Below the pieces are notes generated by a model, which saw nothing but the letters and a program-made list of their open reading frames with translations, was not told the origin of the DNA and did no database searches. Shown here in pieces: positions 55,717-64,000 of a DNA stretch of 64,000 nucleotides (positions are counted from its first letter, which is position 1; each line of letters starts with the position of its first letter). The position numbers and the translations under genes were made by a program. This stretch comes from CAINVV01 sp963663675 (GTDB lineage: Bacteria > Bacteroidota > Bacteroidia > Bacteroidales > Prolixibacteraceae), in NCBI GenBank assembly GCA_963663675.1, contig OY760498.1, forward strand, positions 558,001 to 622,000, given 5' to 3'.

Positions 55717-56760
55717 TTAAAATAATTCAACCACTGTACCCGATTGGGCAGATTGATAACATGCCTCGATTATTTTCAGACTGTGTAGTCCCCTGGCAAA
55801 ACTGTTCACCGGCTCCCGGTTATCCAGAATAGAAGCGCTGAATTCCTCAATTTCAGCAAGATATGTGTTAACCGGAACAGGATTTATATTCATTCCATTC
55901 TCTGTCCCTCTTGTCTGAAGCGGATTATAGCCCGACGCATCATCCTCCAGACAGGCCATCATTGTTCCTGAAGCTTCCTGTCCAATGGTGCCATTGGCGA
56001 TAATGCTTCCACGGGAACCGTAAAGTTCCAGCACATTTTTGCTGCATTTGTCCGGGATGCAAAAGTAAGTGTCCACAGTTCCCATTGCCCCGTTACCAAA
56101 TACCAGGGAAACTATTGAACTGTCTTCTGGTGAATAGCTGTGAACATTGTTCCGGATGAAACAGCTCACTTTCCTAACTTCACCGAAATACATTTCGAGC
56201 AGGTCTATGCAATGGCTGCCCATATCCATAAGTGCTCCCCCCCCGGATGTTTTGGGGTCTTGCCTCCATGCCCCGGCGATGGAAGGGTACCAGCAGGATA
56301 ACTGGGCGCGGCAATAAACAGGTTTCCCTATTTTTCCCTGCCTGACAAGATTAAGTGCAGCCTGGTGCTGGGAGGAGAACCCCATCATAAAGGCAGTTCC
56401 AAGAAGGACTCCCTCCTTTTTGCATACCTCACCAAGTTTTTCAGCTTCAGTAACTGACAGTCCCAAAGGCTTTTCGCACAAGATGTGCTTCCCGGCAGCC
56501 GCACAGACGATGCCCTGTTCCAGGTGCAGATGTACAGGTGTTGCAATGTAAACAGCATCTATGCCCGAATGTAGCAGCTCCTCAATACTTGAAGCGGCAA
56601 AAGCATTGAACTCTTTGGCTAATAAATTGTTGGCCTCAGCATTTGTATCATAGACAGAGATCAGTTCAGCATTCTTTGCCGGTAAAATTCCTTCAGGTAT
56701 TGTTCTTCTTCGGGCAATTCCACCGGAGCCAATTACACCCCACCTTACCTTTTTTTCCAA
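55717..56760 (-). CDS. Gfo/Idh/MocA-family oxidoreductase
   Basis: A 347-residue protein with the NAD(P)-binding start RWGVIGSGGIARRRT and the family's EKPLGLSVTEAEKL motif (the EKP lysine is catalytic), plus the GGGALMDMGSHCIDLL stretch that holds the usual catalytic His. These enzymes oxidise or reduce C-2 to C-4 hydroxyls of sugars, inositols or glycosides. It has no export signal, so it acts in the cytoplasm. It could be the sugar-oxidising partner of DUF1080-type 3-keto-glycoside hydrolases, but its neighbours do not show this. Confidence 0.92.
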   Translation of the reverse strand: MEKKVRWGVIGSGGIARRRTIPEGILPAKNAELISVYDTNAEANNLLAKEFNAFAASSIEELLHSGIDAVYIATPVHLHLEQGIVCAAAGKHILCEKPLGLSVTEAEKLGEVCKKEGVLLGTAFMMGFSSQHQAALNLVRQGKIGKPVYCRAQLSCWYPSIAGAWRQDPKTSGGGALMDMGSHCIDLLEMYFGEVRKVSCFIRNNVHSYSPEDSSIVSLVFGNGAMGTVDTYFCIPDKCSKNVLELYGSRGSIIANGTIGQEASGTMMACLEDDASGYNPLQTRGTENGMNINPVPVNTYLAEIEEFSASILDNREPVNSFARGLHSLKIIEACYQSAQSGTVVELF

Positions 56761-56929
56761 AATAGTTACGGTTTAATTTCATATCTGCCTGAATATTTGA
56801 ATTCAGGACAATAATGTAAAGATAAGATATTGTTCGTATTTTGGAGGTGGATGTAAATTGGGGGTGTAGTTTTACAGGTAATCGAGCTTCAAAAGGTCTG
56901 TGGGGATGGAAATCGGTATACCCGGGAAA

Positions 56930-56973
56930 GAACACAAACCCTCAAGGTTGTACAACCTTGAGGGTTTGTGTTC
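56930..56973. repeat. Perfect 44-bp palindrome
   Basis: The 22-bp arm from 56930 (GAACACAAACCCTCAAGGTT and two more bases) is mirrored exactly by 56952-56973, with no loop bases. It lies between the Gfo/Idh/MocA and esterase genes, 17 bp after the esterase stop on the - strand. There is no T run, so it is not a simple terminator; it could be a cruciform-forming repeat or a bidirectional stem. Confidence 0.8.
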
Positions 56974-56989
56974 GATAAAACCGGAAATA

Positions 56990-58048
56990 TTATTTACCGG
57001 CTTGCAGATGCCTTTGAAAGGTGTCTTTCACATTTTGCCACATCGCTTCTGAGAGTACATGTCCCTTACCGGGTTCAATAAATGAGGTGAAATTTTCCGG
57101 GACTCCTGCTTTTTTATACACCTCTGCTATTCTTTGTACGCCGCGCCTGGCCGATTCGATCGGCGTTCCGTTGTCTTTCTCGCCAAAATTCAGGTGCAAT
57201 GCCCTGGGTGCTATCAGGGCTGCTATTTCAGGAGTATCGCCATATTTTTTCCAGCCAGGCACATAATTGGGGAAGCAATGCAAAAGATGCTCTTCTTCGA
57301 TAGCCTCATAGGTAGGTAGGCAGCAGTTTCCGATTATGCACTTTAGTCTTGGTTCCATAGGACCTACGAGCCAGCAGTGGGTTGATCCCATTGAATGGCC
57401 GTAACAGCCTAACTTGTCTGCTTTTACTTCAGAACGTTCACACAACAGGTCGACAGCGCGTTTCATGTCCAGGATATTTTTCCAGGCCAGGCTTCTTCCC
57501 CTGACAACCTCCCTGAGGAACTCAAACCTTTCATAAGCGCTGTCTTTCAGTTTTCCTGAAGGATCCTGCCTTTCTTCAAAACACAATGCATCCGGGCAAA
57601 GGACGACATAACCTTCTTTCACCAGCGCAACCCCTGTGTGATGCATCGGATTGCCTGCCAGGCCAGCAGGCTCAGTTTTTCCGAGATGGAATTCTCCGTT
57701 ATGCTGGTGCCATACGGCAATACCGGGTACAGGGTTGGAGGAGGTCGCATGATCAGGAATCAGCAACATGGCGGGGACTCTTTCTCCCGGGATAACCTCA
57801 TAGGTCAGTGATTCAATTCGGTAACCGTCCTTTTGGATGGTTTCACGAATTTTTGGCAAGAGGGGAGTTTTATCCGGGAATGGTCCGCCAAGGCAGTTTT
57901 GGTAAGCTGTAAGCAGGGAAACAGGGGATAGATCTACTATTTCCGAAAGGCCTGAAGCCGTGGCAGCCCCGGAAACACCTATGCCTGCTGTCAGTGCTCC
58001 CAATCCTGCCATAACATTGGATTTTAAAAAGGTACGCCTGGTTCTCAT
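56990..58048 (-). CDS. Tat-exported alpha/beta hydrolase (esterase, dienelactone hydrolase-like)
   Basis: A 352-residue protein with a twin-arginine signal MRTRRTFLKSNVMAGLGALT. The nucleophile motif is GCYGHSMGSTH; candidates for the acid and base are LNFGEKDNGTP and EPGKGHVLSE. It resembles acetyl xylan esterase and xylan-acting abhydrolases that are secreted folded. It follows the HerA-like gene by 31 bp, likely one transcript, though their functions are not obviously linked. Confidence 0.88.
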   Translation of the reverse strand: MRTRRTFLKSNVMAGLGALTAGIGVSGAATASGLSEIVDLSPVSLLTAYQNCLGGPFPDKTPLLPKIRETIQKDGYRIESLTYEVIPGERVPAMLLIPDHATSSNPVPGIAVWHQHNGEFHLGKTEPAGLAGNPMHHTGVALVKEGYVVLCPDALCFEERQDPSGKLKDSAYERFEFLREVVRGRSLAWKNILDMKRAVDLLCERSEVKADKLGCYGHSMGSTHCWLVGPMEPRLKCIIGNCCLPTYEAIEEEHLLHCFPNYVPGWKKYGDTPEIAALIAPRALHLNFGEKDNGTPIESARRGVQRIAEVYKKAGVPENFTSFIEPGKGHVLSEAMWQNVKDTFQRHLQAGK

Positions 58049-58079
58049 GTCAAATACTTTAATGAATTAATTCAAGTGA

Positions 58080-59618
58080 CTACCATCTTCTTGATCTGGA
58101 ACGTGTTGACCTTAGACCGAGAACTCCGAGCAGACCCCTGGTTACTTCCCTTGCTATCATGTTGGTTATCGGGCTTTTAATAATTTCTTCCAGGGTGGAG
58201 TCCTCTTTCCTGCCATTTTCTGAACGCTCTTCTTCTTGTCCGGATTCAGTTGGTTCTCCGTGTAATCTCAGCCTCTTTTGCAGCATCTCAAAGGCGCTGT
58301 CACGGTCAATCTCGTTGTTGTACTCCTGGATAAGGCTCGATTTCCGTATGTAACCGTTGATTTCTACCGGGGAAAGTACATCCATCCTGGAGAAGGGAGG
58401 ACGCATCATGGTATTGACCAGTTCCGTTGGCCTGCCCTTTTCATCCAGTCCGGTTACAAATGCTTCTCCGATACCCAATTGTGTAATCAGTTCATCAACC
58501 TGGTAATAATCAGATACAGGATAGTTTTCTGCAGCCGACTTGATGTCTTTCCGGTCCTTGGCAGTAAATGCCCTCAGTGCATGCTGTATTTTTGTGCCAA
58601 GCTGACCCAGGATCTCAGCAGGAATATCGCTTGGGGATTGTGTGATGAAGAAAATCCCAATCCCTTTTGATCGTATCAGTTTAATGGTCATTTCAAATTG
58701 ATCCAGCAGAATTTTCGAAGCATTTCTAAAAATCAGGTGGGCTTCATCGATGAATATAACCAGTTTGGGTTTTTCCGGATCTCCTTCTTCCGGCATATTC
58801 TGAAATATTTCAGCAAGCAGGCAAAGCATAAAAGTACTGAAAAGGTCAGGTTTGCTTTGCATATCTGTGAGCCTCAGGATATTGATAACCCCCTGTCCGT
58901 CATTGTTCTTCTTCATGAGGTCAAAGACGTCGAAGGAAGGTTCTCCAAAAATGGAGGCGGCTCCCTGTTGTTCCAGCGAGATGATATTGCGAAGAATGGT
59001 TCCGGCAGAGGACCCTGATAGAAACCCATATTCATTTTTGAACTCTTCCTTCCCTTCGTTTTGAGCAAAATTGAGTACACTTTTCAAGTCTTTCAGGTCC
59101 AGGAGCGGTAATTTGCGGTCGTCGCAATACTTGAAAATCATGGAGATAACTCCTTCCTGGCTTTCATTCAGACCAAGAATTTTGGAGAGCAAAACCGGCC
59201 CGTATTCTGAGACAGTGGCTCTCATGCGTACCCCGGGCTCATCTGATATCGACAAAAACTCAAGGGGATAACTTTTGCCTTCCCATTCCATGCCGATAAG
59301 TCTGGACCGTTTTTCAACAATCGGATTCATCTCCCCGGCAGCACCAAGTCCGCTCAAATCCCCTTTTATATCCATTGCAAGCACTGGAACTCCTGCATCA
59401 GACAAGCTTTCCATGATAACCTGCAATGATTTTGTTTTTCCGGTTCCTGTTGCTCCGGCAATCAGCCCGTGACGGTTGAAGGTCTTCAATGGAAGCCTGA
59501 TCTGGCATCCTGTTTCATAATCATCTCCGAGAATGGCTGAACCTATTAATATGGATTCTCCTTTAAAAGAGTATGAATTCCTTATCTTATCAATAAATGG
59601 TTTTTTTTCCATGGACAT
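58080..59618 (-). CDS. HerA-like ATPase (DUF853 family)
   Basis: A 512-residue protein with Walker A GATGTGKTKS near residue 55, Walker B KLVIFIDEAH near residue 290 and an arginine-rich C-terminus (RSTRSRSRRW). It is of the DUF853/HerA-type hexameric translocases related to FtsK. The DUF853 members are widespread and have no settled function; DNA processing is assumed. There is no NurA-type nuclease beside it, so it should not be read as a HerA-NurA defence or repair pair. Confidence 0.9.
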   Translation of the reverse strand: MSMEKKPFIDKIRNSYSFKGESILIGSAILGDDYETGCQIRLPLKTFNRHGLIAGATGTGKTKSLQVIMESLSDAGVPVLAMDIKGDLSGLGAAGEMNPIVEKRSRLIGMEWEGKSYPLEFLSISDEPGVRMRATVSEYGPVLLSKILGLNESQEGVISMIFKYCDDRKLPLLDLKDLKSVLNFAQNEGKEEFKNEYGFLSGSSAGTILRNIISLEQQGAASIFGEPSFDVFDLMKKNNDGQGVINILRLTDMQSKPDLFSTFMLCLLAEIFQNMPEEGDPEKPKLVIFIDEAHLIFRNASKILLDQFEMTIKLIRSKGIGIFFITQSPSDIPAEILGQLGTKIQHALRAFTAKDRKDIKSAAENYPVSDYYQVDELITQLGIGEAFVTGLDEKGRPTELVNTMMRPPFSRMDVLSPVEINGYIRKSSLIQEYNNEIDRDSAFEMLQKRLRLHGEPTESGQEEERSENGRKEDSTLEEIIKSPITNMIAREVTRGLLGVLGLRSTRSRSRRW

Positions 59619-59706
59619 GTTTTTAAACGATTGTATCAGTGGTAATTGTGTGATATGAAATTACATAAAATTGAGGTATCATCATGATTTATGCTAACTC
59701 AGAACA

Positions 59707-60375
59707 TCATTTAGTGTTTTTAACGCACCTCACCGAGAATCCGCTTAGTTTTGAACCGAAATACTTGAAGGCTGTCCCATCCTTGTTGAACATAACGCAG
59801 TACCAGGCATTGGCGTTGTTCTCAGTCGAACTCCAGAAGTAACTGCTGGCTCCCTGGGAGGTAAATGAACCTTTGGTGTTGCGATAACCGTAAGGAACAG
59901 CATTGAACCCGCTTGAATTTGTGCCGTTTCCATTTGATTTCCAACCTGATTGTGATTTTAGTACATTTCCTGCAACAGTCTCTCCTTCAAGGTAAGTGGT
60001 CAGAGTTCTCCATTCCTTGTCAGAAGGAACATGCCATCCTGCCGGACAAAGCTTTCCGGAAGCAACTGTATGCCAATTGTAATAGGCTCCATATTTGGCT
60101 TTGTCCCCTGATGCGTCATTGTTAAACCAGGCATAAGCGCCATCTTTCGAAACGGACCACAGTGAATCGGCGGTGACATTTAATATGGCACTTCCGTCAT
60201 TGTATTTCGTGGCTTTCAAATTTTCGGACATCCATTCCTGGGTGCCAATAATAACAGTTGAATAGGTATTGCCTTCAATATCGGTTACTTGCCCGGTTTT
60301 GCCATTGTTGTTGCCGCAACTAACAATCAAAAGGTACCCTGAAAAGGCGATCAGCAGGATTCTAAGATTTTTCAT
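59707..60375 (-). CDS. FISUMP-domain lipoprotein
   Basis: A 222-residue protein with a lipobox LIVSC (Cys near residue 20). The whole mature part is one Fibrobacter succinogenes major paralogous (FISUMP) domain: VTDIEGNTYSTVIIGTQEWMSENLKATKYNDG, AYYNWHTVAS, CPAGWHVPSDKEWRTLTTYLEG, and SSYFWSSTENNANAWYCVMF. The fold is similar to a C-type lectin-like FGE relative and is thought to be a surface protein, role unknown. It has a consensus -7 box just upstream. Confidence 0.9.
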   Translation of the reverse strand: MKNLRILLIAFSGYLLIVSCGNNNGKTGQVTDIEGNTYSTVIIGTQEWMSENLKATKYNDGSAILNVTADSLWSVSKDGAYAWFNNDASGDKAKYGAYYNWHTVASGKLCPAGWHVPSDKEWRTLTTYLEGETVAGNVLKSQSGWKSNGNGTNSSGFNAVPYGYRNTKGSFTSQGASSYFWSSTENNANAWYCVMFNKDGTAFKYFGSKLSGFSVRCVKNTK

Positions 60376-60711
60376 GATTTATAGACGTTATTAAGGTCCA
60401 AATCTAGGTACAATTTCAATGATAAAAAATCCGGATTAACTGCTTTTTTAGGTATTACCTGGTTTCAAGTGCATTTCATGGGATGTTTTATGGTAGACCA
60501 TTGTATCTCCGGCTTGAACCAGAAAAATCCATTACCCTGCCTTCTGTCCGGAAAACTTCAATTTCATTTTCGGTCTTTTGATCGCGAACGGTGGTTCAAT
60601 AAGTATCCGGTTACCAGGCCTTTGCCCCGGGCTGATACTTTTCGGTCTTCAACCGAATTTTACCAGTCTTCATTTTGACATTAACGTATTACCACATTAA
60701 CCGTTCTCCTT
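60376..60711 (-). other. Intergenic region holding the FISUMP promoter
   Basis: A 336-bp region between the second PQQ propeller gene and the FISUMP gene. Apart from the -7 box at 60399 no gene, RNA or terminator is apparent. Confidence 0.5.
60399..60406 (-). promoter_or_regulatory. -7 promoter box of the FISUMP lipoprotein gene
   Basis: The - strand reads TAGATTTG, matching TAnnTTTG, 24 bp upstream of the start codon at 60375. Confidence 0.5.
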
Positions 60712-62244
60712 TTATTTCCTGATGGCATACAGCTTGTTCATTGTCGAGACATACAATACTCCCCTGGCAGCTACAGGAGTCGAATGAATCGGGCTGTCCA
60801 GCATTACAGAATCCAGGACGTTAACTTTTCTGCCTTCTTCCAGGATCCAGAAATCTCCTCCTCTTGATCCGGCAAATATTTTCTTGTCTGCGACCAGTAC
60901 CGAACTCCAAGAATCCATTTTTAGCTTTTGAATCCATTCCTGCTTACCTGTTTCGGCATCGGCACAGACAAGGTTTTTGCCACAGTCAGTAACATAAACC
61001 AGTCCATCTGATATGGCAGGTGTCGAACAAGTGTGTTGTTCCAGCTCCAGTGACCAGATTTCACCCTTTGCAGTAATATCACCTTTTTTTGTTGCGTCCA
61101 CACATTTCATCCATGCTTTCTTTTTTCCCCACCAGATATCTCCGCCAACTGTGACATAAATCCTGTCTTTATAAAAGACCGGCATACCCATAAAACTGCT
61201 TGGGCCTTCGCTCTTGTTATTCTTGTACTTAAAGATGTTTTCCTTTGGCGAAGAGGGGTCGCAGTCGAATTGCCATATTTTCTTGAATGACTGTATCTTA
61301 TCCCTGGATGTATTTGGCAAAAGAGCTTCAAAGGCGTACAAAATTCCGTCCGGACCGCCAAAATAAACCTGTTTTTGTCCGTTGATTGTACCCATCGCAG
61401 GCGAGGACCAGGCAGAGTGAAAGGTTCTTGGACCAAAATTTTCATTGTCCCGCGCAAGAAGCCTGCCGGTTTTTTTATCCAGCGCTATCAGACTTGGTGC
61501 ATTTAATCCGGTGGTCTGGAGATGCCTGTAGTCCACACCGTTGCAAGTATTCAGGTAGAGAAAGTCCCCGTCGAGCAAAATGGAGGCATGTGGCGAGTCA
61601 TGCGGGCACAAGCCCAATTCCTGTTTTAAATCGTAACACCAGATAATATCTGCATCTTTTGAAGTCACCTCAAATGGAAAACTACCAGTTGGGGCCATGT
61701 ACCATCCTTCTCCCTGAAAAGTTCCGTCATTCCCGTCTGACTGTCCGTTAAGATCCAGGCACAGCACTTCCGACCTGTTTGTCAACACATAAACCCTGTT
61801 GCCTTCGACCGTTGGAGCGGAACAGATCCCGATCATCGGCCAATCATTGTGCCTGTCGCCTTCAATTCTCGGAACGACCAACTGCCAGCACAGGCTTCCA
61901 TCCGATTCATTCAGGCAGAGCAATGTACCACGGTCACCTTCATGCCTGGGATCTCGCTGGTCTGCATTGTTCGCACCTATCAAAATTTTTCCGTTGGCCA
62001 CGACAGGTGTCGCGTAACCGTTGCTTCCAACAGAAACTGACCACTTCACATTTTTTCCGGTTTCAATATTGAAAGAGGCCGGCAATCCTTTTTCTTCCGA
62101 AACCATGTTCCTGGTAAGCTTTTCCCCCCATTGAGGGGAGTCTGCACCCTGGGCACGGCAATAATCGATTGGGTACAAGTTGATTCCGGCAATCAGAAAA
62201 AGCAGGAAAAATCTGAGGAAGAATGGATAGTTTATGTTTCTCAT
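60712..62244 (-). CDS. Secreted PQQ-binding-like beta-propeller protein (2)
   Basis: From the ATG at 62244 the protein has 510 residues with a signal peptide ending DYCRAQG; a start five codons earlier is also possible. Blade motifs include NVKWSVSVGSNGYATPVVANGK, HTCSTPAISDGLVYVTDCG, AETGKQEWIQK and GGDFWILEEG. It is unlike the propeller at 30644 in length and detail but of the same broad family. These proteins are exported, role unknown; some Planctomycetota-type homologues are thought to be sugar-oxidising, but no PQQ-enzyme signature is clear here. Confidence 0.85.
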   Translation of the reverse strand: MRNINYPFFLRFFLLFLIAGINLYPIDYCRAQGADSPQWGEKLTRNMVSEEKGLPASFNIETGKNVKWSVSVGSNGYATPVVANGKILIGANNADQRDPRHEGDRGTLLCLNESDGSLCWQLVVPRIEGDRHNDWPMIGICSAPTVEGNRVYVLTNRSEVLCLDLNGQSDGNDGTFQGEGWYMAPTGSFPFEVTSKDADIIWCYDLKQELGLCPHDSPHASILLDGDFLYLNTCNGVDYRHLQTTGLNAPSLIALDKKTGRLLARDNENFGPRTFHSAWSSPAMGTINGQKQVYFGGPDGILYAFEALLPNTSRDKIQSFKKIWQFDCDPSSPKENIFKYKNNKSEGPSSFMGMPVFYKDRIYVTVGGDIWWGKKKAWMKCVDATKKGDITAKGEIWSLELEQHTCSTPAISDGLVYVTDCGKNLVCADAETGKQEWIQKLKMDSWSSVLVADKKIFAGSRGGDFWILEEGRKVNVLDSVMLDSPIHSTPVAARGVLYVSTMNKLYAIRK

Positions 62245-62463
62245 ATGCAACGAATTCATTTTATATCATTTGCATGACGATGCAATATATTCAAAAATTG
62301 AATAGAATATATTATTAGGATAGAAGTAATTCATCTGTTAATATTTAGTTTTTTATTGCCAGATGGAAACAAAGATCAGCGAAGCTAATTCCACATTATC
62401 ATTTTCGGTTGATGTGAAAACTTCCTCGTTGGTATTTCAGTAGTTTGGATTGGTTCTAAACAA

Positions 62464-63543
62464 TCAGGCAATTCTGTGTGTGGGTTTTGGAAACCCGGGA
62501 GAAAAGCAGGAGACACATTTTTCTGTAGCGGTGATTGTGCCGGTTGCTCTTAACCGCTCCAGTTCATCAACGACCAGGCCGCGCAACTGGTCAGGAGTGG
62601 ATTGTATCCTGGCATTGACGATCAGATGGGCTGTCCCGGCTTTTTCATCCGTTTCAAACTCCTGATCTTTCTTTTCAGTCAGTGTGGTAAAGCTGATTTT
62701 GTGGGATTTGCCTTCATAGGATAGCAGGAATTTTAAATGGCCGATCGGATAGTTTTCTGCTATGATGGTATGTGTCAGATTATCAATAAATTCAGCCACT
62801 GCTTTTAAGGCTGAACTGTCATTGCTTTTAAACTCAATCTCTTCGTCTAACCAGGCAAGGTTCGCCTCTCCAGCCCCGTATATGTCATAGTCAATATCAA
62901 TGGAATGGTGCTTTTTCTCCTGGGGTTGACTGAGCACATTGATCCAGTCGGACACAGAAGCACTGCTCAGAGAATTTTGAAAAAGCAGTTTTTTTGCCGG
63001 GAAAGCTTTCTTCGCCAGGCTCTTTAAGGTCAGTGATTCTTCAGGCGATAACAAATCTACTTTGTTAATTACGAGAATTTCAGCCTCTTCGATCTGTTTC
63101 TCCCAAATGTAATTTGTTTCAAAACTGAAAGGAAGGGGAATATTCTGTAAATGCATCAACAATAACCTGGAGTCGGCAAAGCTTGAAAAAGTCACTTCCT
63201 CAATATCTGAATCCCTATAAGTCAGCAGGGGCTTTAATACTGTTGCAACCAGGTCAGTACACGAACCTACGGTCTCAGCAAATATCACCGCCGGATTGGA
63301 ATCAGACTTCAAAGTATTGATTTGCGAGTCGAGTTCGTCGTAGTTGCAACAAAAACAACCTCCGGTAACTTCACCGGTAGAGATTTCCAATTGGCTGATA
63401 AACAAGCTATCGACCAGGTAATTGCCCTGGTCGTTGGTGATGACAGATGTGTTTACGCCCCTGTTTATAAGGACTTTACTTGAGTTTTTGATGGCAGTAG
63501 TTTTTCCGCTGCCTAAGAATCCTCCGACCAGATGTACTTTCAT
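62464..63543 (-). CDS. CobW/G3E-family GTPase, metallochaperone-like
   Basis: A 359-residue cytoplasmic protein. The P-loop is VGGFLGSGKTTAI, the zinc-binding CxCC motif is GGCFCCNYDEL, the base-recognition motif is NKVDL, and the C-terminal part is long and contains the two-cysteine end CVSCFSPG. G3E GTPases insert or deliver metals (Zn, Co, Ni, Fe) into target proteins. It lies 77 bp downstream of the terpene-cyclase-like gene on the same strand, so co-transcription is possible. Confidence 0.9.
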   Translation of the reverse strand: MKVHLVGGFLGSGKTTAIKNSSKVLINRGVNTSVITNDQGNYLVDSLFISQLEISTGEVTGGCFCCNYDELDSQINTLKSDSNPAVIFAETVGSCTDLVATVLKPLLTYRDSDIEEVTFSSFADSRLLLMHLQNIPLPFSFETNYIWEKQIEEAEILVINKVDLLSPEESLTLKSLAKKAFPAKKLLFQNSLSSASVSDWINVLSQPQEKKHHSIDIDYDIYGAGEANLAWLDEEIEFKSNDSSALKAVAEFIDNLTHTIIAENYPIGHLKFLLSYEGKSHKISFTTLTEKKDQEFETDEKAGTAHLIVNARIQSTPDQLRGLVVDELERLRATGTITATEKCVSCFSPGFPKPTHRIA

Positions 63544-63620
63544 AATCCGAACTTGAAATTGAATCCGTAAAATTAATTTTTCCCCTGATATCTAAGATAA
63601 TTTCGAAAAAATTGAATGTG

Positions 63621-64000
63621 CTAAAGGTTCTGTCCTTCTATCGCCCTGGTAATTGCTTCCAGGTAGGCAGTTAAAGGATACATTTTTTCATCGTACCAGA
63701 GAGAAGCGAAATAGAGGCCTATCGGAGAAGATTTCAAACCATCACTATGCATGGCATGTTCAAGCCATGAAAAGCCTTTTTGAATGCATTCTTTCTTTCC
63801 TGCCGGAATTAGGGCCGATACAGCCAGTGCCGTCTCTTCAATTGTTCCCGGAACTGATTGGTTTCCTCCCCAGCTTCCGTCCTCATTTTGTGCCATGAAT
63901 AAAAATCCAATTCCTGATTCAACCATAGGTCGAATCATTTCCATCACTTTGGTATCCAATTTAATATCCTGAAGATAGGTCAAGACCCTTGCCGTGCCAT
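63621..64000 (-). CDS. C-terminal end of a prenyltransferase/terpene-cyclase-like protein (runs off the window)
   Basis: The last 126 or so codons of a gene that continues beyond 64000. The frame reads GTARVLTYLQD at the window edge without a start, then DGSWGGNQSVPGTIEETALAVSAL, the QW-type repeat of squalene-hopene cyclases and related prenyltransferases. The apparent start at 63983 is a TTG inside this frame. It may be involved in hopanoid or carotenoid-like lipids. The missing N-terminal part holds the catalytic residues, so activity cannot be judged. Confidence 0.75.
   Translation of the reverse strand, partial: GTARVLTYLQDIKLDTKVMEMIRPMVESGIGFLFMAQNEDGSWGGNQSVPGTIEETALAVSALIPAGKKECIQKGFSWLEHAMHSDGLKSSPIGLYFASLWYDEKMYPLTAYLEAITRAIEGQNL

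Noticed and set aside
58080..59618. HerA-like ATPase as a HerA-NurA or HerA-SIR2 defence system
   Set aside because: No nuclease or SIR2 gene is adjacent, and the protein matches the housekeeping-type DUF853 family.

Overview
The window comes from a member of the Bacteroidota, most likely a free-living or sediment-type relative of the Bacteroidales/Marinilabiliales; the genus cannot be told from the sequence. The signs are a secreted protein with a C-terminal type IX secretion (T9SS) sorting domain, several TAnnTTTG-type -7 promoter boxes, little Shine-Dalgarno signal, many exported carbohydrate enzymes, Bacteroidota-type small c-type cytochrome and FISUMP lipoproteins, and hybrid histidine kinases rich in PAS domains. 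No rRNA, tRNA, CRISPR array, prophage or intact insertion sequence was found.

Layout. 0-6.2 kb (- strand): a TetR-controlled RND efflux operon (regulator, adaptor lipoprotein, RND pump, TolC-type channel). The pump frame is broken once near 2180, and its C-terminal half is fused in frame to the TolC part. 6.4-10.6 kb: a rubrerythrin lipoprotein, a DUF2231 membrane protein, a decayed response regulator, a small cytochrome c lipoprotein, a DUF1003 membrane protein and a patatin-like lipase. 10.9-15.6 kb: an M28 peptidase and a hybrid histidine kinase flanked by an imperfect 33-34 bp direct repeat. 15.6-22.6 kb: a glycan locus with a GH2 enzyme, an unassigned glycosidase-like protein and a divergent clan GH-D (GH36-like) enzyme. 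22.6-33.6 kb: a nucleotidase, a serine beta-lactamase-like hydrolase, a SUMF1-sialidase fusion, a tiny unknown protein, an esterase, an amidophosphoribosyltransferase paralogue, a PQQ-type propeller, a START-domain protein and a DUF1080 protein. 33.9-39 kb: a giant cytoplasmic kinase with about ten PAS domains. 39.2-44.6 kb: another beta-lactamase-like hydrolase, a GH92 protein, an unknown secreted protein and a glycerophosphodiesterase. 44.8-47.1 kb: a redox/iron group (glutathione peroxidase, ferritin-like VIT1/CCC1 protein, OhrR-type MarR regulator) with paired operators around the peroxidase promoter. 47.4-64 kb: ferredoxin-nitroreductase, T9SS cargo protein, GH78 rhamnosidase, GlpD, CNNM/CorC-type protein, Gfo/Idh/MocA oxidoreductase, Tat-type esterase, HerA-like ATPase, FISUMP lipoprotein, second PQQ propeller, CobW-type GTPase and the C-terminal end of a terpene-cyclase-like protein.

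How the genes fit together. Exported enzymes for plant- or algal-type glycans (GH2, GH36-like, GH78, GH92, DUF1080, esterases) dominate, but no SusC/SusD pair is present, so uptake must be encoded elsewhere. A second theme is oxidative and iron stress: peroxidase, rubrerythrin, membrane ferritin and an OhrR-type sensor. A third is sensing through large hybrid kinases without adjacent response regulators. The best-supported points for follow-up are the paired operators at the peroxidase promoter, the broken RND-TolC fusion, the direct repeats around the first kinase, the SUMF1-sialidase fusion lacking both catalytic cysteines, and the unassigned glycosidase-like protein next to GH2. I did not find a clearly new multi-gene system; these are leads of differing strength.
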